DNA from: Candidatus Bipolaricaulota bacterium
Lineage (GTDB): Bacteria; Bipolaricaulota; Bipolaricaulia; UBA7950; UBA9294
Length of the DNA: 64,000 nucleotides
Reading direction: 5' to 3'
NCBI GenBank assembly: GCA_028278555.1
Contig: JANQEA010000048.1
Location: 1-64,000 of the forward strand
Below, in pieces: positions 51,120 to 60,183 of this stretch (within the stretch, counting starts at the first letter, position 1; the number at the start of each line of letters is the position of its first letter). The notes beneath the pieces are model-generated. The model was given only the letters and a program-made list of their open reading frames with translations, was not told the DNA's origin and did no database searches. The position numbers and the translations under genes were made by a program.

Positions 51120-53935
51120 CAGTCCACCCGGAAGACCTTCATGACTTCGTCGCCGAGGTGGTTGATGACCTTCACGGCGATGCGCCCGGACTCGGGCTTG
51201 TCGAATGGGCGAGAGGTGTCGCTGTGCAAGGTCTCCCAAGCCTCCTCGTTGATCTCGGCCTTGAGTGTCGTCTTGAGCGACTTGTACGGGTCATTGGCAC
51301 CGAGGAAGTAGGCGTGGCGGACGAAGAAGCTCTCCTCGTTGTAGTCGGTGTCAATGAACCAGCAGGCAATACCTTCGGCCCCGTCGCTTCGCACCTCGCC
51401 GGTGTTGGGATGGAACACGTCGACACCGTTGACCTTGACGCGGATCTGACCCTCTTCGCCTTCATCTCCAGCATCGAGAATCTCGATGTCAGGCTCACCG
51501 AAAATGACAAAGAGATTGCCCTTCGAAGTCTTCTTGAGATCCTCCGCCATGTGGAGATCGGCGTTCATGCGTGCCTTGAGCACTGGGATGCGACCGAGGC
51601 TGCTGAACTCTGACGAGTGGGCATCGTAGCTGAAGGCGCAGGCGATTAGGACGTCGAAGTCGGCATCGCCAGCTTCGCGTGCAGCTGCGACGAGATCGGG
51701 GCGGCTGACGGTGCCGAACTCGGGGCCAATGAAGATGGCGGCTCGTTTGCTGATTCCAGTCTCCTCGCTGCCCTCGACGTAGCGGCCTTCCGCGCAGATG
51801 TACTTGCCAGGCCAGGGAGCGAGCGAGCTGAAGTCGATCTTGTCTTCCTTGTGTGCCTGCTGGACGCCGGCGATTCTGAGGTTCTCGAGGATCATCTCGA
51901 CGAAGCCTGCTTCATCCTCAGCGTCGATGGTCGGCGCCTCGAGCGGATCGATCAGCTCATCGTTCTCATCCACGCCAAGCACGCGGTGGGGAGAGAGACT
52001 CTCGACAGTAAACGGTCCGGCAACACGAACCTTCTTCTTGTCCTCGTACGGCTTGTCGTAGAGATACTCGTAGTCCGCCTTGGCAGCGATTGAGGCATCA
52101 ATTTCCTGTTGGCGTTTGATGCGAAGCTCCCACCATCTGACGTGGGCTCCTTGAGCTTCCTCAGGCCAGGATTCGTCTACGTCACGCGGGATTTCCCACT
52201 CCTCCCAACTCTTGGCAAGGACCTCGTTGAGCTGCTTGCGGAGAGGTTCGAGCCTCTCTTGGAATTCCTCCCAGATTGCATCGATCTCAGCGTTGCTGAC
52301 GATGTCCCTGAGCATGATGTGAGGCACGCGCTCATAGACGAATCCTTGCCGGAGATCTCCCTGTGTTAGGGCAGCAGCCGGTTCGGTTTGCGTTAGCTCA
52401 GCTTCCTTGGCTCTTCCCTCGGCGCTGTCGGCAAGAAAGTAAAAGGGATACCGCGCGGCCATCACCCGCGTACGTGCAAGTGCCAATGCCACACGAGATG
52501 TGTCAATCGTAATCCACCGTCTTCCCCACTGCTCGGCGACAGTTGCTGTAGTACCGGAGCCGCATGTCGGATCAAGAACCAAGTCCCCCGGATCCGTTGC
52601 CATGAGTAAGCATCGCTGAATGGTCTTGGTCCCAGTCTGCACAACGTAGACCTTCTCGTCTGTGAAGCTCCCGGTCCCCGTGTCCTCCCAGAAGTCAGAG
52701 ATCGCGAAAGCCGGGTAGTCTGTGATGTACCTGCGATACGCCAGCGACGTTCCAGATCGCTGCAACCGATCAGCCTTCATGAGACGAGTAAAGCCCTCTT
52801 GTGAGCTCTTCCAGAAGCCCTTCCCTGGGTAGTGCTCGACACCCTCGAAGAGGAACCCGAAGTCTGTTGAAGCGCTGCCGCTCTGCGAGCGTAGATCACT
52901 CAGTCGGAAGACGAGAGCTTGCGGATCAATGGCGTCTGGATTCCTTGTCTCCTCTCCTGTCATACGACGCGGAGGAGCCGCAGCCCTCCTGATGAATTGG
53001 TAGGTGGACACTCCTTCTCCACCAAGACGTTTTTCGTTGAGAGGTGCGCGATACTTGACTGACTCCTTGCTCTTCGCGTACCAGAGCAAGTAGTCAAAGG
53101 ATCGCGGGAGGAGCGCTAGACCACGCCCTGTCGTCTTGGAGAAGCCAATCTCGCTGATCAGGTTGGACTCTCCGAACACTTCATCCATGAGTGCTCTCAC
53201 GCGATGGACATTCTCGGTCCCGATCTGCACAAAGATCGAGCCCGATTCAGCAAGCAGATCTCTCGCGACCAACAGCCGATCTCGCAGGTAGGTCAAGTAC
53301 GAGTGGATTCCGTCTTGCCAGGTATCGCGAAAGGCCTTCACCTGCTCCGGCTCTCGAGTGATGTGATCAGCCTTGCCATCCTTCACATCTCGGCTCGTTG
53401 TCGACCACTGGAAGTTGGAGTTGAACTTGATGCCGTACGGTGGATCGATGTAGATGCATTGGACCTTGCCCCGCAACCCCTCACGCTCGGCGAGAGAGGC
53501 CATGACCTGAAGGCTGTCGCCAAGGATCATCCGATTCGTCCAGTTGGCATCGTGCTGGTAGAACTCGGTCTTGGCACCCTCATCCGGCAGGCCATTGAAG
53601 TCAGCGAAGAGATCGATCTGCTGCGGGACACCCTCCTTTGCCTGCTCCTCCGTCCGACGCCGAAGATCGTCAATTAGGACCTTGGGATGGACCTTCTCCT
53701 GAATGTAGAGAGGAGGCGCTTGGACGACAAGATCGGACCAGTCCTGTTCATCTTTGCCGCGCCAGACGAGTTGTGGATCGAGGTCCCGATTGCGGCGGTC
53801 GTAAGCGATCTGAATCGGCGACTTGTCTTCCTTGCGCATCACGGACTCGAACTCGGCAGTAGGGATGTTCTTGCGCGACGCGTCGTCGTGGGTGAATGCT
53901 TCGACCTTCTTCGGTTCCTTCTTTCGCTTCGCCAT
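51119..53935 (-). CDS. Type III-like DNA adenine methyltransferase (Mod) with long C-terminal extension
   Basis: A 938-residue protein from an ATG overlapping the Res stop (TGATG). It is a beta-class methylase: catalytic DPPY at 164-167 (IYIDPPYGIK), target-recognition region (about 180-440), then the AdoMet motif DPTCGSGTT (455-463). Typical type III Mod proteins are about 650 residues; the last 300-plus here form an extra domain with no recognised family. It should methylate N6-adenine on one strand of an asymmetric site. It pairs with Res upstream. Confidence 0.9.
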   Translation of the reverse strand: MAKRKKEPKKVEAFTHDDASRKNIPTAEFESVMRKEDKSPIQIAYDRRNRDLDPQLVWRGKDEQDWSDLVVQAPPLYIQEKVHPKVLIDDLRRRTEEQAKEGVPQQIDLFADFNGLPDEGAKTEFYQHDANWTNRMILGDSLQVMASLAEREGLRGKVQCIYIDPPYGIKFNSNFQWSTTSRDVKDGKADHITREPEQVKAFRDTWQDGIHSYLTYLRDRLLVARDLLAESGSIFVQIGTENVHRVRALMDEVFGESNLISEIGFSKTTGRGLALLPRSFDYLLWYAKSKESVKYRAPLNEKRLGGEGVSTYQFIRRAAAPPRRMTGEETRNPDAIDPQALVFRLSDLRSQSGSASTDFGFLFEGVEHYPGKGFWKSSQEGFTRLMKADRLQRSGTSLAYRRYITDYPAFAISDFWEDTGTGSFTDEKVYVVQTGTKTIQRCLLMATDPGDLVLDPTCGSGTTATVAEQWGRRWITIDTSRVALALARTRVMAARYPFYFLADSAEGRAKEAELTQTEPAAALTQGDLRQGFVYERVPHIMLRDIVSNAEIDAIWEEFQERLEPLRKQLNEVLAKSWEEWEIPRDVDESWPEEAQGAHVRWWELRIKRQQEIDASIAAKADYEYLYDKPYEDKKKVRVAGPFTVESLSPHRVLGVDENDELIDPLEAPTIDAEDEAGFVEMILENLRIAGVQQAHKEDKIDFSSLAPWPGKYICAEGRYVEGSEETGISKRAAIFIGPEFGTVSRPDLVAAAREAGDADFDVLIACAFSYDAHSSEFSSLGRIPVLKARMNADLHMAEDLKKTSKGNLFVIFGEPDIEILDAGDEGEEGQIRVKVNGVDVFHPNTGEVRSDGAEGIACWFIDTDYNEESFFVRHAYFLGANDPYKSLKTTLKAEINEEAWETLHSDTSRPFDKPESGRIAVKVINHLGDEVMKVFRVD

Positions 53936-56900
53936 CAATCTCCCCTGCCTTGCTCGGTCAATGTGCCAATCAGTTCATCAAACTCACTTCTGATCTTCGC
54001 TTCTAGGTCGGACTCCATCAGGTAGACATCGATCAGTTCTGCAAATGCCCAGCGCCCGAAGCTCTTGGCATTGTTGACGCCGGGTATCCAGTAGGTCTCC
54101 ATTGTCGACTTCTTCTCTTTGGCGTCCTCACGGCGATACCCCTTGACCTCGACAATCAGGTGTAGTGGATCGTCATGGCCGTCATCGACGAGCACGATGA
54201 AGTCGGGAATGTAGATACGAGGCGCCGAGCCGTACTTGTACGGGACTTCGAGTCCCAGGTTGTGGTTCTTGGCGTAGGCGATCACCTTGGGATGGCTCTC
54301 GGCGATTCGGCAGAACTCAGCTTCCCAGTCGCTGTCGAGGACAACCCAATTGATGTGGCATCTCCTGGAATCAGTCTCCCACCGATGCTGGCGCGAGGTA
54401 TTGAAGCGTACGTGCTTCGTTGATCCCGTTGGGTTGTAGGGGTCAAGGACGGCCTTGATCGGATGCTCTTCCCTCATGGAGCGCGTGATGGCTGCCGTGA
54501 TCTTGTTGCAGGCCATGTCGGCCAGCTCCTGGTACATGAGCTGGGCCGGGTACGTGTCTCCCTTGCAGACCAGTTGAGTCTCCAGCCATTCCCGAGCGAT
54601 CCGCTTGAGCTGGCCGAACAGGTGGTACTTCGGCTCATCGCCCTCATCTCGCCACTTGGTGATGAGCAATCGTTGGGTCAGGTGATAGAGCAGGGTCGAC
54701 TTCCGCAGATCTTTCGTGTGTATGAGATTGAGGTCCACGCCCTCTCCAATGATGCCGGAGTTGTGTGTGATCGATGGCCCCACAAGATCAGGTGTGAGTT
54801 CGAGGATCGATTCGGCATTGAACTGCGCTGTGAGCTGCTCTTCGGGCAGTTCGATTCGGTAGCCGGCGACACGAGGGAATCGAATCTCCAGTGCATCTCG
54901 TTCTGGGCTAACGGCTCGAACCATGACGGTTTCGCGCGGAGGCTGAGGAGGTGCAACCACAGGTTTGGCGGTGAAGTCGAACGGAATGCCCAGGACATCG
55001 GCGTACTCGACATTGAACAGGTTGTCGTCATTCAGTTCGTAGGACTGGCGCCGCAGCGCGCGGCCGATGACCTGCTCGCACAGAAGTTGGGTGCCAAACG
55101 CGCGGACTCCGAGAACGTGTGTCACGGTATTGGCGTCCCATCCTTCGCTGAGCATGGATACGGAGACAACGCAGCGCACGGATTCTCCTAGGCGGTCTTC
55201 CTTGCCGACCGTATTCATCACCTCTCGAAGCAGGTCTTGGTCGGTCATGGACTCGGCATTCTTGATCCCCTCGCCCCTAGCGATCTTCTCGCGGCGGAAG
55301 CGATCGATCTCGTCAGATGCCATGGCTCGGAAGTTCTTATCAAGCGCATCGCCGGATTCAAGTTGCGAACTATCGATCAGAAGCGTTCGAGGTCGGGCAA
55401 TCGGATTGCCGTGCTCATCGAAGTTGCGAAACAGCTCGAAGCGTCCATTGATGAGCTGACTGGAGCCATCCTCGTACTCCTGCTCGTAGCCGGAGATGAA
55501 GTCGTACACCAGCTTGCTTGTCGATGTGTTGTTGCAGACGATGATGAAGCAGGGAGGCACACGGATGCCGGCCTCTTCCCACAGTCTGTAGGTCTTCTCG
55601 TAGTGTCCATAGAGGGCGTCGAGGGCCGTTTGCAGCGGGACTGGTAGGCTCTGAGGATCGAGGTTCTTCGCCTTGCCGCGGCCCTTCTTGGGCATCTTGG
55701 ATCGGATGTGCTCCCATAGGTTACGGAACCTCGGCATCTCCTCGCCCGGGATGTTGTCCGCCACAGGCACGCGAGGGAGCTTGACAATACCGCACTCGAT
55801 GGCGTCCATGAGCGAAAAGTCACTCATCGACCATGGGAAGAGCGTTCCTTCCGCGTAGCCTGATCCACTAAGGAAGAAGGGCGTTGCCGAAAGGTCGATG
55901 ACTCGAGAGATGCCGATCTTCTTAGCGACTGTCTCCAGACCTGTGATCCAGACCCGCGCGGCTTCGGCGTGCCTCTCGGCTTCTTTGCGGTCATCGCCCT
56001 TGAGAGCCTCTTCATCTGACTCGCCAGGCTTCTCGCGATAGCAGTGGTGCGCTTCGTCATTGAGTACGAGGATGTTCTTCATCCCCATGAGATCCGGCAT
56101 AACCCGCTGGAGCATCTGGCCCGCGTTTTCCAGTGTCTTGGGTGCTTCGCCTCGCCGTCCCTGGAGGAGTGCTCGGCCGCCCTTGGAGATCTCCATGCGC
56201 TCGCGAAGCATGAATGCGTGGTAGTTGGTGATGACGATCTTGGCGCGTTGAAGGTCTGGCAGCATGTCACGAGGAACCAGCTCGCGACTCTCGTAATAGC
56301 TATCTGGATCATTTGGCTGGAGGACACGAAGGCGATCGCGAATTGTGATTCCCGGCGTCACAACGAGGAATCCACGTGTGAATCGGCTGCTTGTTGGTCG
56401 GCGGACAGCGTTGATCGTCTGCCAAGCGATGATCATCGCCATGACTGTTGTCTTGCCGGCGCCGGTCGCCATCTTCAACGCCACTCGGAGTAACTCAGGA
56501 TTGGCGTCGTTGTTCGCGTTCATGATGTGTTCGAGGATGCCCTTCTCGCGCTGCCCCAAGCGTGGCAAGACTTCGGTCAGCCAGATTGACGTCTCGATGG
56601 CCTCGATCTGACAGAAGAACGGACGGATGTCGCTGAAACGATGGTGTCTCCAGTGCTGGAGAAGTCGAGCCGTCTCGGGAGTCACGTGCCAGTCAGCTGG
56701 GTTCGGTATCTCCCGCCAACGGCTCACGTAGTCACGGACCTGGTTGATAATGGAGGTCGGGTCATACAGTTGCTCTTGCGTCGATAGTCCCTTCCCTTCA
56801 TCGAAGACCAGCTGCTGCTGCGTGGATTTGCCCTTGCGCTTTCGCGGTTTGGGAATCGGAGTGATAAACGAAGCTCGACGCCTGAAGTCCTTGATCTCCT

Positions 56901-56994
56901 GTGTAGGCTGACCCTGGGCGTCAAGTTCCCAATGCCGAGCTGGGCATTCATAAGGTGAGTTCAGGACCGGCGCCTTGAAGAAGTCGTTGGTCAT
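53935..56994 (-). CDS. Type III-like restriction subunit Res (helicase-nuclease)
   Basis: A 1019-residue protein starting at an ATG that overlaps the preceding gene's stop (ATGA). SF2 helicase motifs: Walker A LKMATGAGKTT (176-182 region), DEAHH (313-317), SATPF, and motif VI-like QVIGRALRR. A C-terminal nuclease reads YIPDFIVLVDD...LHLIVEVKG, the PD-x(n)-ExK pattern. Type III Res subunits translocate along DNA with Mod and cut between two sites. Length and order match the family, but sequence details are those of the broader 'DEAD/DEAH plus PD-(D/E)XK' group. Confidence 0.9.
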   Translation of the reverse strand: MTNDFFKAPVLNSPYECPARHWELDAQGQPTQEIKDFRRRASFITPIPKPRKRKGKSTQQQLVFDEGKGLSTQEQLYDPTSIINQVRDYVSRWREIPNPADWHVTPETARLLQHWRHHRFSDIRPFFCQIEAIETSIWLTEVLPRLGQREKGILEHIMNANNDANPELLRVALKMATGAGKTTVMAMIIAWQTINAVRRPTSSRFTRGFLVVTPGITIRDRLRVLQPNDPDSYYESRELVPRDMLPDLQRAKIVITNYHAFMLRERMEISKGGRALLQGRRGEAPKTLENAGQMLQRVMPDLMGMKNILVLNDEAHHCYREKPGESDEEALKGDDRKEAERHAEAARVWITGLETVAKKIGISRVIDLSATPFFLSGSGYAEGTLFPWSMSDFSLMDAIECGIVKLPRVPVADNIPGEEMPRFRNLWEHIRSKMPKKGRGKAKNLDPQSLPVPLQTALDALYGHYEKTYRLWEEAGIRVPPCFIIVCNNTSTSKLVYDFISGYEQEYEDGSSQLINGRFELFRNFDEHGNPIARPRTLLIDSSQLESGDALDKNFRAMASDEIDRFRREKIARGEGIKNAESMTDQDLLREVMNTVGKEDRLGESVRCVVSVSMLSEGWDANTVTHVLGVRAFGTQLLCEQVIGRALRRQSYELNDDNLFNVEYADVLGIPFDFTAKPVVAPPQPPRETVMVRAVSPERDALEIRFPRVAGYRIELPEEQLTAQFNAESILELTPDLVGPSITHNSGIIGEGVDLNLIHTKDLRKSTLLYHLTQRLLITKWRDEGDEPKYHLFGQLKRIAREWLETQLVCKGDTYPAQLMYQELADMACNKITAAITRSMREEHPIKAVLDPYNPTGSTKHVRFNTSRQHRWETDSRRCHINWVVLDSDWEAEFCRIAESHPKVIAYAKNHNLGLEVPYKYGSAPRIYIPDFIVLVDDGHDDPLHLIVEVKGYRREDAKEKKSTMETYWIPGVNNAKSFGRWAFAELIDVYLMESDLEAKIRSEFDELIGTLTEQGRGD

Positions 56995-58106
56995 GTCTTC
57001 AAGAACTCCTTGGCTACCCAGTCGTTCAGTTCGAGGAAGGCCGTGAGCGCTGCGTCATCGGAGAGAACACGAATCGAGAATCTCAGGTGCCTGTCGATGC
57101 TCTCCTCTGGCAGGCTGACTCCAGGAATGGAGTTATACATGTCCAGCAGCTCCTTCCGTTTCTCGGCAGAGGCGAATGCATCGCGCTTTCTCATGTGGCC
57201 GAAGTAGGTCTCGATACGCGCCTTATTGGCCATCACGCGGAAAAGCCCCATCCAATGGCTGTTGTCCCCGACCCATGGGATGAATGAACCGTATGTGCGT
57301 CCCGAGCCCCAGGAGATCTTGATGTCCCCATTGCTCCGCAATCCATCCAGGAGACTTTTCACAGTCTGGACGATGTCGGCGCTGTGATGACTCGCCAGAT
57401 TCTCGAAGAACGTCTCCTCGGTCCACGTCTTCCTTGGACCCGAAGTCGCAGGGGGGTGCTTCCTCTCTGTGGCCCCGATCAGTCGAGGCACCAGAGCCTG
57501 AGAATCCCCGCCGGCAAACTGCTTGACCTCGACGGCGAACACGTCGGCTGGACTCATCTGCTTATTGAGGAACTCGACGATCCGTCGCAGCTCTCGTGGG
57601 ATGACGTCGGCGACGAAGACGAGCCGAATCCGTCCCGCCGTGAGGTTCGTGCGAACTCTCTCCCAGTACGCATCGACATCGGCCTCGCCATCCAAGAGCC
57701 CCAAGATCGCATCGCCCGGATCCTCCCCCAGGCTCTCACACTCGGCCTCAAACGCGCCGAGGATCCTCTCCAAAGGCCAGTACACAACAGCGTTGGCGGC
57801 GTACTCCAGGAGCTGTCCGACCACCTCGCGACGCAGCCTTGTGTCCGAGCTTCGCTTCACCTCGACAAGTGTGGGGATGCCTTCTTGATCGAGGAAGAGG
57901 TGGTCGACTGACCAGCGCCCACCCTGTGACTCGTCGCTAGGAAGGCCCATCTCCCGAGTGACAAGAAGCCAACGGCGTGGATCGTCGCTATCCATCTGGT
58001 CGCCGGCGAGAAGGTTTGGGTACTGCGCAAGCAGCTCCTGCAGGATGTTCTCGGAGTCGTACGGCTGCTCGCTCATCTCGACCAGCTGGCCCTCCTTGCC
58101 AACCAA
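56991..58106 (-). CDS. PD-(D/E)XK-like nuclease, first gene of the defence operon
   Basis: A 371-residue protein starting at a TTG with GGAGG 7 nt upstream; a shorter start at ATG 58076 is also possible. Residues 65-90 contain DHLFLDQEGIPTLVEVKRS: D68 and E82-x-K84, the PD-(D/E)XK catalytic pattern. A C-terminal half of about 170 residues (WTEETFFENL onward, through GSGRTYGSFIPWV) resembles DUF4268-type modules. A nuclease acting before or with the type III-like enzymes is inferred. Its gene overlaps Res by 4 nt. Confidence 0.78.
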   Translation of the reverse strand: MVGKEGQLVEMSEQPYDSENILQELLAQYPNLLAGDQMDSDDPRRWLLVTREMGLPSDESQGGRWSVDHLFLDQEGIPTLVEVKRSSDTRLRREVVGQLLEYAANAVVYWPLERILGAFEAECESLGEDPGDAILGLLDGEADVDAYWERVRTNLTAGRIRLVFVADVIPRELRRIVEFLNKQMSPADVFAVEVKQFAGGDSQALVPRLIGATERKHPPATSGPRKTWTEETFFENLASHHSADIVQTVKSLLDGLRSNGDIKISWGSGRTYGSFIPWVGDNSHWMGLFRVMANKARIETYFGHMRKRDAFASAEKRKELLDMYNSIPGVSLPEESIDRHLRFSIRVLSDDAALTAFLELNDWVAKEFLKT

Positions 58107-58145
58107 GTAGATGCCTCCAGACAGAATGCCACCTCCCTCCCGCCG

Positions 58146-58182
58146 ATTCTAGCCAAGTCTACTGAAGGATGCGGAGGCATCC
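58146..58182 (-). promoter_or_regulatory. Candidate promoter and inverted repeat before the defence operon
   Basis: On the minus strand, TAGAAT (58146-58151) lies 40 nt before the TTG start, with TTGGC immediately upstream as a possible extended -10. A perfect inverted repeat GGATGC-ggag-GCATCC (58167-58182) sits where a -35 or operator would be. No consensus -35 is seen. Confidence 0.35.
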
Positions 58183-58287
58183 AAGATGTTGTAGGATCAG
58201 CCACGATCCAGCAGCACGGCTCGCAGCCATCCGGTCAATCTCTCAACCGCTTCGTGGTCTTCTGGGTCGGCTTGGAGGTGCGCATCT

Positions 58288-58854
58288 GTGGCACAGATCG
58301 AACCGAGAGAGGTCAGGCTGAACGACAACAGCATCGCCGTCATCCGCTCGGCCGAGGCGGACGACGCGGAGCGGCTCGCCGAGCTAAAGCGCGCGGTGGT
58401 CTGTGAGGGACCCTGGACGCTGGCGCAGGAGGATGAGCTGACGGCGACCGTCGAGGACTACGCCAAGTCGGTCGAGCAGTACCTCGAGGACGATGGATCG
58501 ATCTACCTCGTCGTCGCCCGTGATGGCCTCGTACTCGGTACGGTCCGCATCGAGGGTGGCTGCTTTCGACGAACGATGCACGGTGCGGAGCTCCACTCGC
58601 TCTGGGTCGACGCCGCGTACCGACGCCTCGGTGTCGCCGACGCGCTGCTCGAGGCGGTCCTCGATTGGGCCCACGCCTCCGAGCGACTCGAGAAGATCTT
58701 CGCGCTCGCTTTCTCGACAACTACGCCCGTCCTCGCGCTCTACCGGAAGCACGGCTTCATCGAGGAGGGTCGAGGGCTCCGCGACATGAAGTTCGAGGAC
58801 GGAAGCTACGCCGACACCGTTGTCTTCGGCCATTTCCTCGGCGCGGAGGACTGA
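58288..58854 (+). CDS. GNAT-family N-acetyltransferase
   Basis: A 188-residue protein starting at a GTG after GGAGGTGCGCATCT. GNAT pattern: LHSLWVDAAYRRLGVADALLEAVLDWA (acetyl-CoA loop R-x-x-G-x-A), then ALAFSTTTPVLALYRKHGFIEEG. It most resembles small amino-acid or protein N-acetyltransferases. Substrate unknown. It is not part of the defence operon and is transcribed away from it. Confidence 0.88.
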   Translation: MAQIEPREVRLNDNSIAVIRSAEADDAERLAELKRAVVCEGPWTLAQEDELTATVEDYAKSVEQYLEDDGSIYLVVARDGLVLGTVRIEGGCFRRTMHGAELHSLWVDAAYRRLGVADALLEAVLDWAHASERLEKIFALAFSTTTPVLALYRKHGFIEEGRGLRDMKFEDGSYADTVVFGHFLGAED

Positions 58855-58960
58855 GAGCAGATCCCCCTGAGCCCAACGCAGGACGTGCTGCGACAAACAG
58901 GAGACGGCGTGACGTCTGCGTGCCGGCTTTGCGCTGGGCAGCTCTCCGTTCCAGCGCGGG

Positions 58961-58985
58961 CCAGTTTCGCGCTCCGCGAAACTGG
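58961..58985 (+). terminator. Hairpin downstream of the GNAT gene
   Basis: Perfect 10-bp stem CCAGTTTCGC / GCGAAACTGG with a GCTCC loop, 107 nt after the GNAT stop. No T-run follows. It may be an RNA 3' hairpin or part of the decayed paralogue region. Confidence 0.4.
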
Positions 58986-59010
58986 CGACGGATGCGTGCG
59001 CCGATTCGGG

Positions 59011-59070
59011 CTACCGAAGCGTAGATAGCGCCACGCGATCGCTTCCTTCAGCCCAGAGCGTTGCGAGGAT
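59011..59070 (-). pseudogene. Remnant of the 3' end of an Ntn-hydrolase paralogue
   Basis: On the minus strand the frame reads ILATLWAEGSDRVALSTLR and stop. The intact gene at 59154 ends DLALLWAEGSERIALSSLR and stop: 14 of 19 residues match and the stop is kept. Upstream coding sequence is gone, replaced by hairpins at 59077-59107 and 59114-59138. It is a leftover of a tandem copy. Confidence 0.75.
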
Positions 59071-59076
59071 CGATTT

Positions 59077-59107
59077 CCTGCCAGGCGGATCGTCGATACC
59101 TGGCAGG
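59077..59107. repeat. 9-bp inverted repeat
   Basis: CCTGCCAGG and CCTGGCAGG form a perfect 9-bp stem with a 13-nt loop, between the paralogue remnant and the terminator. Purpose unknown. Confidence 0.45.
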
Positions 59108-59113
59108 GGTGAG

Positions 59114-59140
59114 AAACGAGGGCTTCAAGCTCTCGTTTTT
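59114..59140. terminator. Intrinsic terminator-like hairpin between remnant and intact Ntn-hydrolase gene
   Basis: AAACGAGGGCT-TCA-AGCTCTCGTTT forms an 11-bp stem (one G-U pair) followed by TT on the plus strand, reading CGTTTTTC. It is 14 nt from the stop of the minus-strand hydrolase gene and could end transcripts from either side. Confidence 0.6.
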
Positions 59141-59153
59141 CACGCTTGGAGAG

Positions 59154-59954
59154 CTATCGAAGACTGGATAGCGCGATGCGCTCGCTGCCTTCGGCCCAGA
59201 GTAGTGCGAGGTCTATGGAGATGGGGCGGTGGAAGTCACCGACGTAATAGGCGTTCGCGATGGTCGTGGTCAGATCGCAGACAATGGTGTACCGCGTGGC
59301 CGGTGTGTGGGCTGCGTTGAGGATGGCAGCGACCCACTCGACGGTCGGCTCGCTCTTCGCGGCAAGCATCTGCGTCGCGATGTCGTATCGCCAGCATGGC
59401 CAGTGGCCGTGGGTGCGGTCCGAGAGGTAGAAGTTGGTGAGGGCAAACGTGTCGCCCTCCATCCAGACGACTGCGCCGTTCTCGACGACAGCGGCCGCTC
59501 CGGTCCGATCGACGAGCAGGTACTGCATGCACGTCATGAAGGCGCGATCGTATTGCGTGATCATCCGGACCGCCTCTTCGACGGTGGAGCACCAACGCAT
59601 GATCAGCTGCTCCATCCGCCGGGTCATGCGTGGTTTGAATTGCTCTTCGTCGCTCAGTCCCGCGCACGGTGCGGAGAAGCTGTCGAAGAAAAGGCCGGCG
59701 CTGTTGATCCCCTGGAACTCGTACCAATAGGGCTCGCTGTTGCCGAATTCGCCCCGGATCTCATAGCCGAAGTAGACAACGCCGTGGAGGCGCCCGGCAG
59801 CCGGCTCGGCCCACAAATACGAGTCATTGCGGAACCAATCTTCGTTCCCTCCGACAACAACGTGACCGTCCCGCGCGATGACGACGCCGGTACAAGCGGC
59901 ACCCGGCACCGAGGTGAAAGCGAACAGCAGGGCAAGTGCAACGGCAATTCTCAT
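59154..59954 (-). CDS. Exported Ntn-type amide hydrolase (choloylglycine-hydrolase-like) 2
   Basis: A 266-residue protein; ATG at 59954 follows GGGAGGGCCG. The signal peptide ends PGAA and the next residue is C21 (CTGVVIARDG...GGNEDWF), the nucleophile of the family. Like its paralogue at 31487, maturation by signal peptidase would free the catalytic N-terminal Cys. Shared regions include the CWRYDIATQML segment and a terminal SLR. A lipid-anchored form would block catalysis, and the -3 residue is Gly rather than Leu, so type I cleavage is favoured. Substrate unknown. Confidence 0.8.
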   Translation of the reverse strand: MRIAVALALLFAFTSVPGAACTGVVIARDGHVVVGGNEDWFRNDSYLWAEPAAGRLHGVVYFGYEIRGEFGNSEPYWYEFQGINSAGLFFDSFSAPCAGLSDEEQFKPRMTRRMEQLIMRWCSTVEEAVRMITQYDRAFMTCMQYLLVDRTGAAAVVENGAVVWMEGDTFALTNFYLSDRTHGHWPCWRYDIATQMLAAKSEPTVEWVAAILNAAHTPATRYTIVCDLTTTIANAYYVGDFHRPISIDLALLWAEGSERIALSSLR

Positions 59955-60183
59955 CGGCCCTCCCGAGTCAGAGCGTTGGGCTGATGCTAGCAAACGAGGG
60001 TGGGAAAGGACAAAGAGGTACGCTGTGCCGGCAGCACGAATCGGAGTTGGCCAGACCCGATCCCTCATCCCGCTGCAAAGATCCCCAATCCGGGGTTTCC
60101 TTCCAAGACAGGCGTGGGCCACGTACCTGCGATTTCAGTAAGATCTCGCCCCAAACCTGGATTCCCACGAGGAGAGACCGGAG

